Assembly (NCBI GenBank): GCA_025766275.1
Contig: JAFKAC010000057.1
Span: 62,001 to 126,000, forward strand
Source of the DNA: Lactarius indigo
Lineage: Eukaryota > Basidiomycota > Agaricomycetes > Russulales > Russulaceae
Direction: 5' to 3'
Length of the DNA: 64,000 nucleotides
The position numbers and the translations under genes are program-made. This document shows positions 52,301-62,690 of the stretch, in pieces (the first letter of the stretch is position 1; the number at the start of each line of letters is the position of its first letter). Under the pieces are notes generated by a model that saw nothing but the letters and a program-made list of their open reading frames with translations, searched no databases and was not told the origin of the DNA.

Positions 52301-53457
52301 ACTAAACGTCACCGTCCTTAGGATGGGCCGAAGGTTCTCCATGACATATGTTTCCACATCAAATCCGGTGAACGCGTGGGTGTTGGTGAGTGCCTATAGT
52401 CGTATCTTATGTGGCAGCTATTGATCAGTGGAACAGTCGGTCGCACGGGAAGCGGCAAGGTATCCGTCCTCAGCTTGGTCGTTTGTTGATGCGGCCTACT
52501 AAAAAACCCTTCAGAGCTCTCTGACGTTATCGCTGCTACGTTGCATGTTCACGGAGGGTAGCGTGTATTACGACGGCATACTCACGAGCTCGATCAACCT
52601 GGATGCGCTCCGCTCGAACATCACCATCATACCCCAAATCGTGAGGACGCCCGCCAACTCTTGTCCTTTCTCTAACTAGAATCGTTTGTTTCGTGCAGCC
52701 CGAATTGCTGAGCGGCTCGCTGCGAGAGAACCTCGACCCGTTCTCACAATACGACGATGCAACCCTGAACAGCGCGCTGCACGCGTCGGGACTCTTCTCC
52801 CTACAGAGCGACGACGAGGATGACCGTCTCACACTCGATAGCCAGATTGCTGGCGGCGGCGGGAATCTCTCCGTCGGCCAGCGGCAGATCTTGGCGCTTG
52901 CACGTGCGATAGTACGCGGTAGCAAGCTACTCATTCTCGACGAAGGTGCGTGTTCTCGCCCACCTTCTGTGTCGGCTTTGGCCGATTATTATTTTTTTGC
53001 TTGCAGCGACGTCTGCTATTGGTAACGTTCTTCCCGTTTGAATTTTGGCAGGTGAGGCGATGCTAACATGGGACGTGGCGTAGATCACAAGACGGACACG
53101 ATCATACAGACATCTCTCCGGACCGAGCTCAAAGGGGACGTAACACTAATCACGGTCGCGCATCGTCTGCGAACAATCATCGATGCCGATAAAGTTGTAA
53201 GCAATCTTTCTTCTCCCCAGGCCATGAATACAAGCTAAAGAAAAAAAATAGATGGTCCTGGATGCGGGTCGTATTGTGAGTTTCTCCCCTCACCTCCTCT
53301 CCCCGGACACGAAAGAATTGACATTGCATAAAAGGTCGAATTTGACAAGCCCAGAGAACTCCTGAAAATAGAGAACGGCAGGTTTCGTTCGTTGGTCGAC
53401 GAGAGCGGGGACAGAGATCTACTTTACTCGATGGCTGCCTCTGCCAGTAAGGCATAA
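46383..53457 (+). CDS. ABCC-type (MRP/YCF1/YBT1-like) ABC transporter, many exons, two apparent frameshifts in NBD1
   Basis: Start MDQVVLTTVDEALAQNLPS at 46383, first intron from 46439. Order: N-terminal membrane region (LWVHPLLIPSYLALLSVLVL and further helices to about 47900); TMD1; NBD1 with Walker A GPTGSGKT (49651-49674), signature SGGQKARVTLARAV (split by an intron near 50120) and Walker B VLILDD; TMD2 (about 50740-52000); NBD2 with Walker A GRTGSGK (split across introns near 52460), signature LSVGQRQ (about 52868), LLILDE and H-loop TVAHR. It ends SMAASASKA at 53457. It would export conjugates or drugs across vacuolar or plasma membrane. Two places need a one-base shift: the G run at 49758-49762 and GAAGTCGGAGAAGG at about 50032-50045. 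They could be assembly indels or true lesions. 45934-46382 is the upstream region with no clear motif. Confidence 0.88.
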
Positions 53458-53949
53458 CCTAGAAGGGCTATCACCATGTCGACGACTACCATGAGGGATG
53501 AAGGGGGAGCACCCATCTACCACCCGTTATCTCACGGTTTCTATGAAGTGCAGGGAAAGTAGCTGAGTGCTCTTACATGTAGACAAACTAACAAAGCTCG
53601 TGAAAATTGCTTTTTCCCACCTCCCTGAGCGCCACTTCGCTTTTTATCGATAATGGTCAACCAATGGCAGTTTGCTCGAAGCAACTAACTCCGAGGCAAG
53701 CTAGTGATCGCGTCAACATACCTTGAAACTCAAGTATTAATATAACAGCGCACATATGGGTGATAAGGCTCGCGTGAAAACGACCCATACTAGTGGTACG
53801 TCCTGGCACTTATCTCAACATGAACCTCAAAAGGTGGTCCTAGAAAAGGGCCTAGTTGGCACACCAAACGGCGTCTGCGACGTTCGAGGGAGTCGTAAAA
53901 CCATCGAGCCATTTGGGTATCCGGTGCAAATAAGTGGTTGTACACGACG

Positions 53950-54740
53950 CAATCCGCCGTAGAAATTTTATACGGAAGAAGGGTCCCAGTGACTTGACCC
54001 GGCAGGCGAGCGTGACGCTCAACGATTCTCGCTGAGTACGCCTTTTTCCACTCAGTTCATCGGTATGCACCAATTTCGATATAGACAGTACCTGCGCGGA
54101 TAAATTCATTTCGTTAGAGAGTACAATACACTCGGAATACACCGGTGAACTTGGCAGTGAGCAAGCTCACATGAGGTCTAACTAACATATTTCCATCGAC
54201 TGGGACGTCCCCGCCCATTCGCCCGTCCAAAAACTTCGACTTTACTTATAAACCTTTTTTTTCAGCCAACAGTTACGCATCCTTCTGTCATCTCCTTTTC
54301 TACCCATTATCTGTTTAAGCCCTGTCACTTGAGAGGAGGAAATATATTATGAGAGCGCCTCAACCAAACCAACTACCTGTTTTTTTTCTCGAAGAACCAA
54401 AGTACCGATTGACCGATGAACTCGAACCGAGACTGAACCAGCCTGAGAACCATTCATCGTAAGCGCAACCTTTCCTGCAGAGGAACCACAACACCGAGAT
54501 TTCGTACATTCCGCTTGTCTGCCTCTGAATCAACCTGAAACCCTCACCGTGACTGCAATCGAATCTCCCTCCAAGTTAGCTAGTAGGACGTAATAACTCC
54601 CGCGCTTATGGTTTTGAAAACAATGATATAATTCCTGCCACGACGTGGGGCTGTGCGGGCGTTAACCGCCAAATCATTCTAGCGCCCCCGTGCCATCTCT
54701 CTTCTGCTAGTATCAACCCTCGGACGCCTTTCCTTGCTGC
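53950..54740 (+). repeat. Conserved 5' flank of STAND gene B
   Basis: It shares with the flanks of gene A and of the orphan copy the GTGACTTG(A/G)CC run, the CACTCAGTTCATC box, CAACAGTTACGCA, GAAA(C/T)AT(A/C)TTA and a run of T before the gene. 53458-53949, between the ABC gene and this repeat, holds no supported feature. Confidence 0.6.
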
Positions 54741-54747
54741 ACTTGCC

Positions 54748-57700
54748 ATGTCTCAGACACCGACCGCAGCTTCCTCTTCTTCCAATCTCCAGGCCATCTT
54801 TTATGCTTCCATCAAAGAGTATGAGAAGAACACGAAGAATGACCTTCTCGCGCATCCATTGATGGCCCAGTTGCAGACCTGCAGCTCTCCCACCGACATT
54901 CTGGCCGTCCTTCGCACTCAAGTCCAACAGTTCGAGCAGTCTACTTCCGGCGACGACAAATTGACAAAATGGTTGAATCCGACCGTCAATGTCCTTTATG
55001 CGCTTTCCGCGGCGCTTGGCGAGGGCGTTGGACTCGTGAATTCCATTTAATCGATCCCTCTACGATCTACCCTCTGATATCAGATTCCTAGGTCTTCTCA
55101 CCTGCGAAAGTCATTTTCGCCGGCGCTGGGGTCCTTCTCTTGGTACCTATTATCTCGGAAATCCCTTACTCGGACTATTCTGATTCCAAACGTACACAGG
55201 CGGCAAAGGACGTTGTTGCGAGCCAAGATATGCTCATTGATATTTTCGGGCGCATTGAGAGCTTCTTCAGGCGGCTTGAGGAGTATAGCGAGGTGCCGAC
55301 GACAGAGGCGATGAAGGAAACCATCGTGAAGATAATGGTTGAGGTACTTGGAATTTTTGGGATTGTGACGAAGGAGACGAAGCAAGGACGAGCAAGTGAG
55401 TTGACCGCTGATGATACGTTGTTTCTCGCTGATAGAGATTCAGAGAGATACTTGAAGAAATTGATTGGGCGGAGAGATGTCGAGGATGCGTTGACCAGAT
55501 TGGATAGATTGACGCAGCAGGAGATGCAGATGGCGATCGTGCAGTTGCTCAAAGTCGCACACAATGTCAAGGATGGTGTCACAACCGTCGGAGAACAAGT
55601 ACAGGGCGTCGATGACAAGGTCAACCTGGCTATTGAGGGTGCGTCCAGCACATCAGCCACTCACAAATGCCATCGTAAATCTGTACACGTCTAGACGGCA
55701 GGCAAACGAGAGCTCTTATGCAACAGGCAGCAAACAATATGGACGACGAAAAGCGTTCGTGGTTCTATAGCCCCGCTACTCTCGGTTGCTGAAACTGACA
55801 TGCCAATGGCACGCAGGGAGCCGGGTACGGAAGGACCACCGAGCGTGGCTGTCTCCTCCGGACCCATCTACCAATCAAAATATCGCGTCCACTACTCAAC
55901 ACGATGGGACGGCGACATGGTTCTTCCAGGGGAGTATATTCATGGAATGGAAGTCCAAGGCCACTACATCCTTGTTGTGGATCCACGGGAAACGTGTGTC
56001 ATTCTGTTCTTTCTCATCCTCCCAGATCTTGATCGCCTCAAATCATTATAGCGGGCTCAGGGAAGAGTATTCTTTGGTTCGTCATCATTTGTCACGTTCA
56101 CCCCTCAGGAACTTACGCCGCCAACTAGCTCCGCAATCATTCAAGATATAATAGCCTTGCGCGAGGCTGGACTAGCATCCATGGCGTATTTCTATTTCGA
56201 TTTCAAGGACACAGATAAACAAAACCTCCGCAACCTGCTTCCTTCACTTCTTACACAGCTCTCGTCTCGTTCCGACAGTTACTGTGACATACTCTCCCGC
56301 ATTTATAAGGCGCACGACGATGGCGCCCATAAGCCCAGCACCAGTACGCTGGTCACGTGTCTTAAAGAGATGCTCGCGCTACCTGGTCAAGGCCCAATCT
56401 ACATCATCTTGGACGCGCTAGACGAATGTCCCAATACAATTGGAATCCCACCGGCCCGCAAACAGGTCCTTGATCTCTTGAAGGACCTTGTCGGCCTCCA
56501 GCTGCCAACTCTTCATATATGTGTCACGAGCCGTCCGGAGAACGACATCCGAGCCATGCTTGAACCCCTAGCGTTTCACCCCGTCTCAATTCACGAACAA
56601 AGCGGACAAAAGAAGGATATTGAGGACTATATCAGATCCGTCGTTTACGCGGACTCGGATATGGCGATGAGGAGATGGAGGGACAAGGACAAAGAACTGG
56701 TTATTGAGACGCTCACGGAAAGAGCTGATGGAATGTAAGCGCGAATGAGAATGTGCCAATGATGCTTACTGACTATTTGACAGGTTCCGTTGGGTTTTCT
56801 GTCAGCTGGAAGTGTTACAACATTGCTTTCCGCAAAGCATCCGGCGGACGCTCGACGAATTGCCGAAATCGTTAGACGAGACTTATGAGCGAGTGTTGAA
56901 GGAGATCGGGATGGCCAACCGAGATCACGCTCGTCGCCTCTTACAATGTCTTGTCGCCGCCACTCGGCCGCTGCATGTAGAGGAGCTCGCAGAAATACTC
57001 GCACTTGACTTTGAAGCCGGAGGACCGACACCGACGTTAAAGGAAGACTGGCGGTGGGAGGATCGGCAACGAGCTGTGCTATCTACGTGCTCAAGCCTGA
57101 TCACCGAAGTCGACGACGGCGACTTCCGGGTCATTCAATTTTCGCATTTTTCAGTGAAGGAATTCTTGACCTCCAGTCGGCTGTCCGCTTCTAAAGGAGA
57201 CGCTTCGTACTTTCATATCATTCCCGAACCGGCCCACGTGACTCTTGCTCAGGCTTGCATGGGTATTCTGCTCCAGTTGGACGGTAGCGCCGACGAAAAT
57301 CAAGTCAAAGATAGGTTTCCGTTGGCTCGATATGCCAGTCGGCATTGGGTGGAGCATGCGCAGTTCGGAAAGGTATCATCTCGCATACAAGATGGCATGC
57401 AGCGTCTATTTGACTCAACCAAACACCATTTTGCCGCGTGGCTCCGGTTGCACGACATCGACGATTGCTGGGATAGCTTCGGGGATTCTCCTGCAGATCG
57501 TGGAACTCCACTGTATTACGCGTCATTATGCGGGCTTCATAACCTGGTAGCGCACATCATCTTCGACCATCCCGAGCAAGTAAATGCAAGGGGTGGTCAA
57601 AATCACAGCCCACTGGCGGCGGCATTGTACAAGAGACACTTCAAGATTGCAGAGCTATTACACCGGCATGGCGCAGCCGTGGATGTCACTGAGGACCACC

Positions 57701-58185
57701 TTGATCGGACTCCACTACATGCCGTGTCGGAGGAAGGAAATATCGATATCGTGCGGTGGCTACTCAACCACGGTGCAGATGCGAATTCGCGGCAAAACAA
57801 TCACCGGACTCCAATTCATTTAGCCGCATGGTGTGGACGCTTAGAGGTTGTTCAGTTGCTACTAGCACACAACGTACTCTTCGACACCGCAGACGAGAGA
57901 GGCCGTACCCCATTGCATTGGGCATCGAACAGTGGTTATGTGGAGATCGTGGGGCTGTTACTGCAACATGGGGCGGAAATCGGCGCACGAGCTAAGGACT
58001 ACTCGACGCCATTACATTTGGCGTCTTCTCGTGGCGAGCTCGAGGTTGCGCGTCTACTGCTTGACCGTGGCGCGATGACAGATGCTAAGGACAAAGAAGG
58101 AAGGACCTCACTCCAGGTCGCATCAGGAGAGGCAATCGTAGAGATGTTGACGGAGTATGGTAAACAAGTAGATAGAGTGCTATAG
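54748..58185 (+). CDS. STAND (NLR-like) protein B: Goodbye-NACHT-ankyrin, intact
   Basis: Exons 54748-55035, 55092-55142, 55200-55638, 55695-55754, 55817-55993, 56053-56077, 56129-56734 and 56784-58185 sum to 3048 nt (1015 residues plus stop), and every junction keeps phase. The exon pattern matches gene A. Domains: Goodbye (MSQTPTAASSSSNLQAIFYA..., IVKIMVEVLGIFGIVTKETK), NACHT with GKPGSGKSIL and YIILDALDECP, a helical arm, and about six ankyrin repeats ending SGEAIVEMLTEYGKQVDRVL. Gene A keeps a shorter tail but more repeats. The protein is expected to switch on ligand binding and oligomerise; its trigger and output are unknown. Confidence 0.93.
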
Positions 58186-58439
58186 GTTACTCCACAAATG
58201 TATTTCAAGTCACAGTTCCCTTCTGCGGGTATTCATATAGTCATGCACATAGCTGATCAGGATCAGCCTTGCCCCGACTCGCGCTACTACCACTAATATA
58301 AACCGCCGGAAACCGGACCGACCCACATGTACATTTACTACTCCCACACAATGACACCATCGTTCCTCCGCAAGCGAGATAGCACTTCAATGTAGTATCA
58401 TTCTGCCCACATCTATACGGAAATTTGTATTTTTTGTAG

Positions 58440-59560
58440 ATCTTCGGTCCTATGATTTCTTCAAGAACTACTGCAATCCAAAGATAAAGACGATCCGAGT
58501 TGGCCGATGGACACGCTCGGGGGTTCGACTGCGAGTGTGGAGACCGTTCCTCCAGCTCCAAGACCGATCACCCCTCCCACCACGTGCGGCCCTAGTTCCG
58601 ACCCCGATGATGAGATCCTCCTTTTCCACACGCTTCTGGTGGATCTCAGGCCCTGGAACACTTCGACACGGGGCACTTAGAACAGGGGATTCGAACCAAG
58701 ACGCATTTCTGGTCCGCATCGAGCTGAAACCTCCGGCCAAATGCAAGCCCTCACGTAATACACAGACAGGGAATCAGAGGATGAAACGGAAGAAGTAGCA
58801 TGCAGAAGGCCAAGGAAGAGCGCAGAGGGCTCGATCCCATCGTGCTTTACGTTCTCCTTCCGGACCGAATCGCTTTTGGGAGCTGGAACGGTGATACAGG
58901 TGCAGTGGCATGAGCGTCTTGCGGAAAGCAAGGTTCGTCCTGCTCTCCTTGTTCACTCACTCCCTCAGCCCATTGTTTGATTGCTCGATACTGGTGCACG
59001 CCCTTCCCTAAAGAGCCTCTTCCTCTGTGACTCACTCGGACGAGCATGGTACCCCTGCTGCACAACACCTTTGATTTTTCAGTGTTGAGTTTGATCTTTG
59101 GTGTTTTAGCGGTAGTACCTCCCAGAGACGCTGTGGCCTGTTCGACTGTAGGAAGCTCAGCCAGGCACGGGCCCTCGAACTCGGGTTCGTGGTGCGGGGA
59201 CCATAGCATGCATGGTTGCCGCTGATTTCTCATCTCCTTAGGGAATGGGGAGATCAGGAACCGGTCATCTCGCTGAGCACCTTAGTGCGCATATAGTCCA
59301 TAACGGACATCCCCACACTGCGCCAGGTCGACGTACGCGGCACTGATGCGCGAGACATGGTGCTCGTCGTGGACAGTATCTACCACCTGGCGCTAGTGCA
59401 TCCTCTACTCGCGACGCCACAGCACGCCACCGCTGTCGACCTTGCCTAGCTGTGGGCCGAAGACGTTTTGCGAGAGTTCTTGCAGGGGTGGATTGTGCTA
59501 GGGTGGCAGGTGTGGAGCGTTGGCGAGGACTTGTTTGGTGGTGCGAGACACGAGGCCTTT
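58440..59560. repeat. Relic repeat module, copy 3 (3' flank of gene B)
   Basis: 58490-59010 aligns with 470-950, and 59010-59560 with 951-1600 and 33928-34430. It has frame remnants with SSDPDDEILLFHTLL near 58600 but no intact ORF. 58186-58439 is the immediate 3' flank of gene B. Confidence 0.65.
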
Positions 59561-59589
59561 ATTCCTGCAAGAAGACGCATGAAGAGGCG

Positions 59590-60240
59590 GTAGCTCTTGC
59601 GGTAGAAGTGTCCTCGTGTGTGGGTGGACCTGTTAATTTGGATACAATATGTTTATGTTCCTCTATCCCATGGCCATGGTAGTCTCTCGACATTACCGTA
59701 AGCAAAAAGAAAAGTTCAATACCAATCTTGAATGAAGCGATAGAAGGTAAAGTAACGCGATGTTGTGTTGGGAAGAGGGTGAGCAGGCCTTTGGAATACG
59801 TTCGATCAAGTTGTTTCTCACCAGTTTGTTTGCTGTCTGATGTACAGTACTGGGAGTGAATCCAGTGCGCCGTTCACAACGCGAATCGGGAAAAATTGAG
59901 ACAGCGCGACCACGTGACTCTCGTCTCGTCTCCAAGTCCACACTTATTCGCCCACTGGCAAGGGGGTAGCGGAAGCTAAAGGAGCAATCATGCTAACTTT
60001 CGCAGCGCAACCCCCTGCAGGCCTCCTTCTGAGTCCGCCGGCGACGACGACTTAAATGGTCCCCGCATTGATGGTTTTGTAACAAAAAGGTCATATCGGA
60101 TTGTTGCGAAGCCGAGGCAGTGCAGCGGGCGTCACCGGGCAAACCTCGTGGCGAACTATTCTAGATCCGGTGTTCCCACTCGGCCACTTCTCACCCGCAG
60201 TCCCAGTATCATACCACGGGCCTCAGACGTCTCTCCTCGC
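59590..60240 (+). repeat. Diverged 5' flank of STAND gene C
   Basis: Weaker match to the other 5' flanks (a GATAGAAGGT word near 59740, a GGGCTGTGCGGGCGT-like run replaced near 60110 by GCGGGCGTCACCGGGCAAAC). No other feature is seen. Confidence 0.45.
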
Positions 60241-60250
60241 TGTTGTTGCA

Positions 60251-61044
60251 ATGTCTCAGACACCTTCCACTTCTTCATCTCCCAATTTCCAGGCCGTCTT
60301 TTCGGCTTCCATCAAAGAATATGAGAAGAAGACGAAGAAAGACCTTCTCCTGCATCCGTTGATGGCCCAGTTACAGACTTGCAACTCCCCCGCCGACATC
60401 CTGGCCGTCCTTCGCACTCAAGTTCAACAGTTCGAGCAATCTACGTCCGGCGATGATAAAATGACAAAATGGTTGATTCCGACCGTCAATGTCCTCTATG
60501 CCTTCTCCACAGCGCTTGGCGAGGGAGTCGGACTGGTGAATCTCATTTAATCGATTCTCCTACGATCCACTCTCTGAAATCATATTTCTAGGTATTCTCG
60601 CCTGCGAAAGTCGTTTTCGCAGGTGCCGGAGTCCTTCTCTTGGTAGCTATTATCCTGGATATCCCTTACTCGGACTGTTCTGATACGGAACCTACACAGG
60701 CGGCAAAGGACGTTGTTGCGAGCCAAGACGCGCTCATCGACATCTTCGGGCGCATTGAAAGCTTCTTTAGACGACTCGAGACGTATACCGAAGTGCCGAT
60801 GACGGAGGCGATGAAGGAAACCATCGTGAAGATAATGGTCGAGGTGCTTGGGATTTTTGGGATTGTGACAAAGGAGATGAAGCAGGGACGAACGAGTGAG
60901 TCGATCCGGGATGAAACATTTCCTGTGGCTGATAGAATTTCAGAGAGATACCTGAAGAAGTTGATCGGAAGGAGGCACGTTGAGGATGCGTTGGTCAGAC
61001 TGGATAGATTGACGCAGCAGGAGGCCCAGATGGCGATTGTGGAG
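60251..61044 (+). pseudogene. STAND gene C, Goodbye domain only, cut by a Copia element
   Basis: Exons 60251-60535, 60592-60642 and 60700-61044 encode the same Goodbye domain (MSQTPSTSSSPNFQAVFSAS, IVKIMVEVLGIFGIVTKEMK, LDRLTQQEAQMAIVE) with introns at the same places as in genes A and B. The similarity stops at GATTGTGGAG, exactly where the Copia LTR begins. The NACHT and ankyrin parts would lie beyond the insertion, outside this window, if they survive. Confidence 0.9.
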
Positions 61045-62153
61045 TGTTGAAGCGCAGAACTAACAAGCAAGAGAAAAGTTTGGACAGCTAGTAGGACAAG
61101 TTAACTTCAGAGGTGAAGGGAACTCTGTTACAACTGCATACCTAGTAGGACAAGTTACTATAAAGAAGCAACGCCTATGAGTAAAGGTAATAAGAGAGGT
61201 AAAGAGAGAGGAACTTACACTTCAGAGGTGAAGGGAACTCTGAAGTGTAGAGGCGAAAACAGCAGTCCTTATATACAGGACGCTTAGCTAATAATGGTCT
61301 GTGCGCACTGGTGACCCAAACACAATACAGGTGGTCTGTGCGCCAGAGGGAGAAATGCCATTGGAAGGCAGAGAACAATAGCTGCCTAAAGCAGACAATA
61401 CCGGTATCTTAACAATAGAAAGAACAATAAGAACCATATATGGATCTAACAATAAAGATAAACAAAAGCGGTCCGTATGAGTCCGGAGTGTCCATAAGTC
61501 CATAAGTGACAGATACCGTATTTAGTATGTGGGCTGACTCAATCAGATCCCACGAGACATGTGACTTTAACAGTCGCGTCTCAACATCCCTCCATGATAG
61601 AGACAGTCCACAAGAGTGGTGTAAGCATTGAGTGAAAGTGCCTTGGCAGGACACTTCATTGCTTAACTGTTACTATGAGAAATGTTTCGATTCTCTGGTT
61701 AGAAAGAATCTATGTGTGCAGAGGTCCTGATAAAGGACAACTTTTTGGAGATCTTCATGCACTGCTCTATGAGGATAATGTAGTTCTGAAGAACTACTTT
61801 TTGAAGAGCCGTGAGCTGGGAGATAAGATGGAACAGGTCCAACTTCTTCAGTTCTCTAAGAAGGGTTTTTCTTAGCTATTAAACTAGGAGGTCTGTTGCA
61901 AGTATACACAACAGTTCGACGTCCTAGAACCCATCTTACACTATTCCTAGATCAGCAACCATTTTTTCAAAGGGTTCTCTGGGCAGTGACTTAGTAAGTC
62001 CATCTGCAACCATTTGCCCTGTGGGTGTACGTATCAGGTGTATAACCTTGTTTTCTACGTATTCCCTGACTACATGGTGCTTGATCAGAATGTGCTTGGA
62101 ACGTCTCCCAGTGACAGGGTTGAGAGCTAGGTCCACAGCACCCTTATTGTCAC
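61045..62153 (-). mobile_element. Copia LTR retrotransposon, 3' end only, cut by Gypsy E3
   Basis: It reads on the minus strand. A 542-bp LTR (61045-61586) has inverted ends TGTTGA and TCAACA and is preceded (minus sense) by a purine run ATGGAGGGA. Then the end of pol up to 62153, where the Gypsy E3 LTR begins. The rest presumably continues after E3 beyond the window. Confidence 0.85.
61936..62153 (-). pseudogene. Copia Pol, C-terminal RNase H fragment
   Basis: The minus frame DNKGAVDLALNPVTGRRSKH, then ILIKHHVVREYVEN, HLIRTPTGQMVADGLTKSLP and FEKMVADLGIV, then stop, is the standard end of Ty1/Copia Pol (the (R/S)KHI..HH..RE and ADxLTK motifs). The start is lost to the E3 insertion. 61587-61935 is the element's 3' non-coding part. 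Confidence 0.9.
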
Positions 62154-62672
62154 TGTCACGTTTTGGACTTTTGGTATTGTGGTACGACGACTTCTGAGGA
62201 CCCTTACTGTACCGGTTGCAACTACGGCGGTAAGGTATATTAGTTGCGGACTTAACCACGGTGATACGGTAGTGCGATAGGCGATACGGTACGATAGCTG
62301 ACTGATGACAGACGCCACTAATACTGGTAGTAGTGGTACTAGGATTGAGTTACTTACGCGATACGTTGGACGCTACCTACTGTGACTCATAGCAGCGCTT
62401 GAAAGCCTGCTCGACTTGTATTTAATCTGTCTCGTGAAGACCAAGATACGCCATCTTGGTCTTCTTGAATCGTCACTTGTTTCATTCTACTTCTTCGCAT
62501 CTATAAGGCTTCCGACTTCGTTCGTTGAAGCACTCAAGAGGCTTGCCGGTGTACCTTCGCGTATTCATCAAGGCAAGAGCACGGACTTCCAAGTCGTCGT
62601 GCCGGTTGCATATCGCTAAGTTGTTATCGCCATCCCGGGCTCAAGTCGAGCTAACGTCGTGACGACGTTACA
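62154..62672 (+). repeat. E3 5' LTR
   Basis: TATTTAA at 62419-62425 is followed 34 nt later by ATCTTGGTCTT (62453-62463), identical to the RNA-start segment of E2 and complementary to the PBS. A PBS-like copy AAGACCAAGATAC lies just upstream. Confidence 0.85.
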
Positions 62673-62674
62673 TT

Positions 62675-62685
62675 AAGACCAAGAT
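62675..62685 (+). other. E3 primer binding site (self-priming type)
   Basis: AAGACCAAGAT, 2 nt after the LTR, is complementary over 11 nt to 62453-62463. Confidence 0.8.
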
Positions 62686-62690
62686 ACATC

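Noticed and set aside
61675..61875. Plus-strand ORF of 66 codons inside the Copia 3' region
   Set aside because: It lies antisense in the non-coding stretch between Copia pol and its LTR and has no family resemblance.
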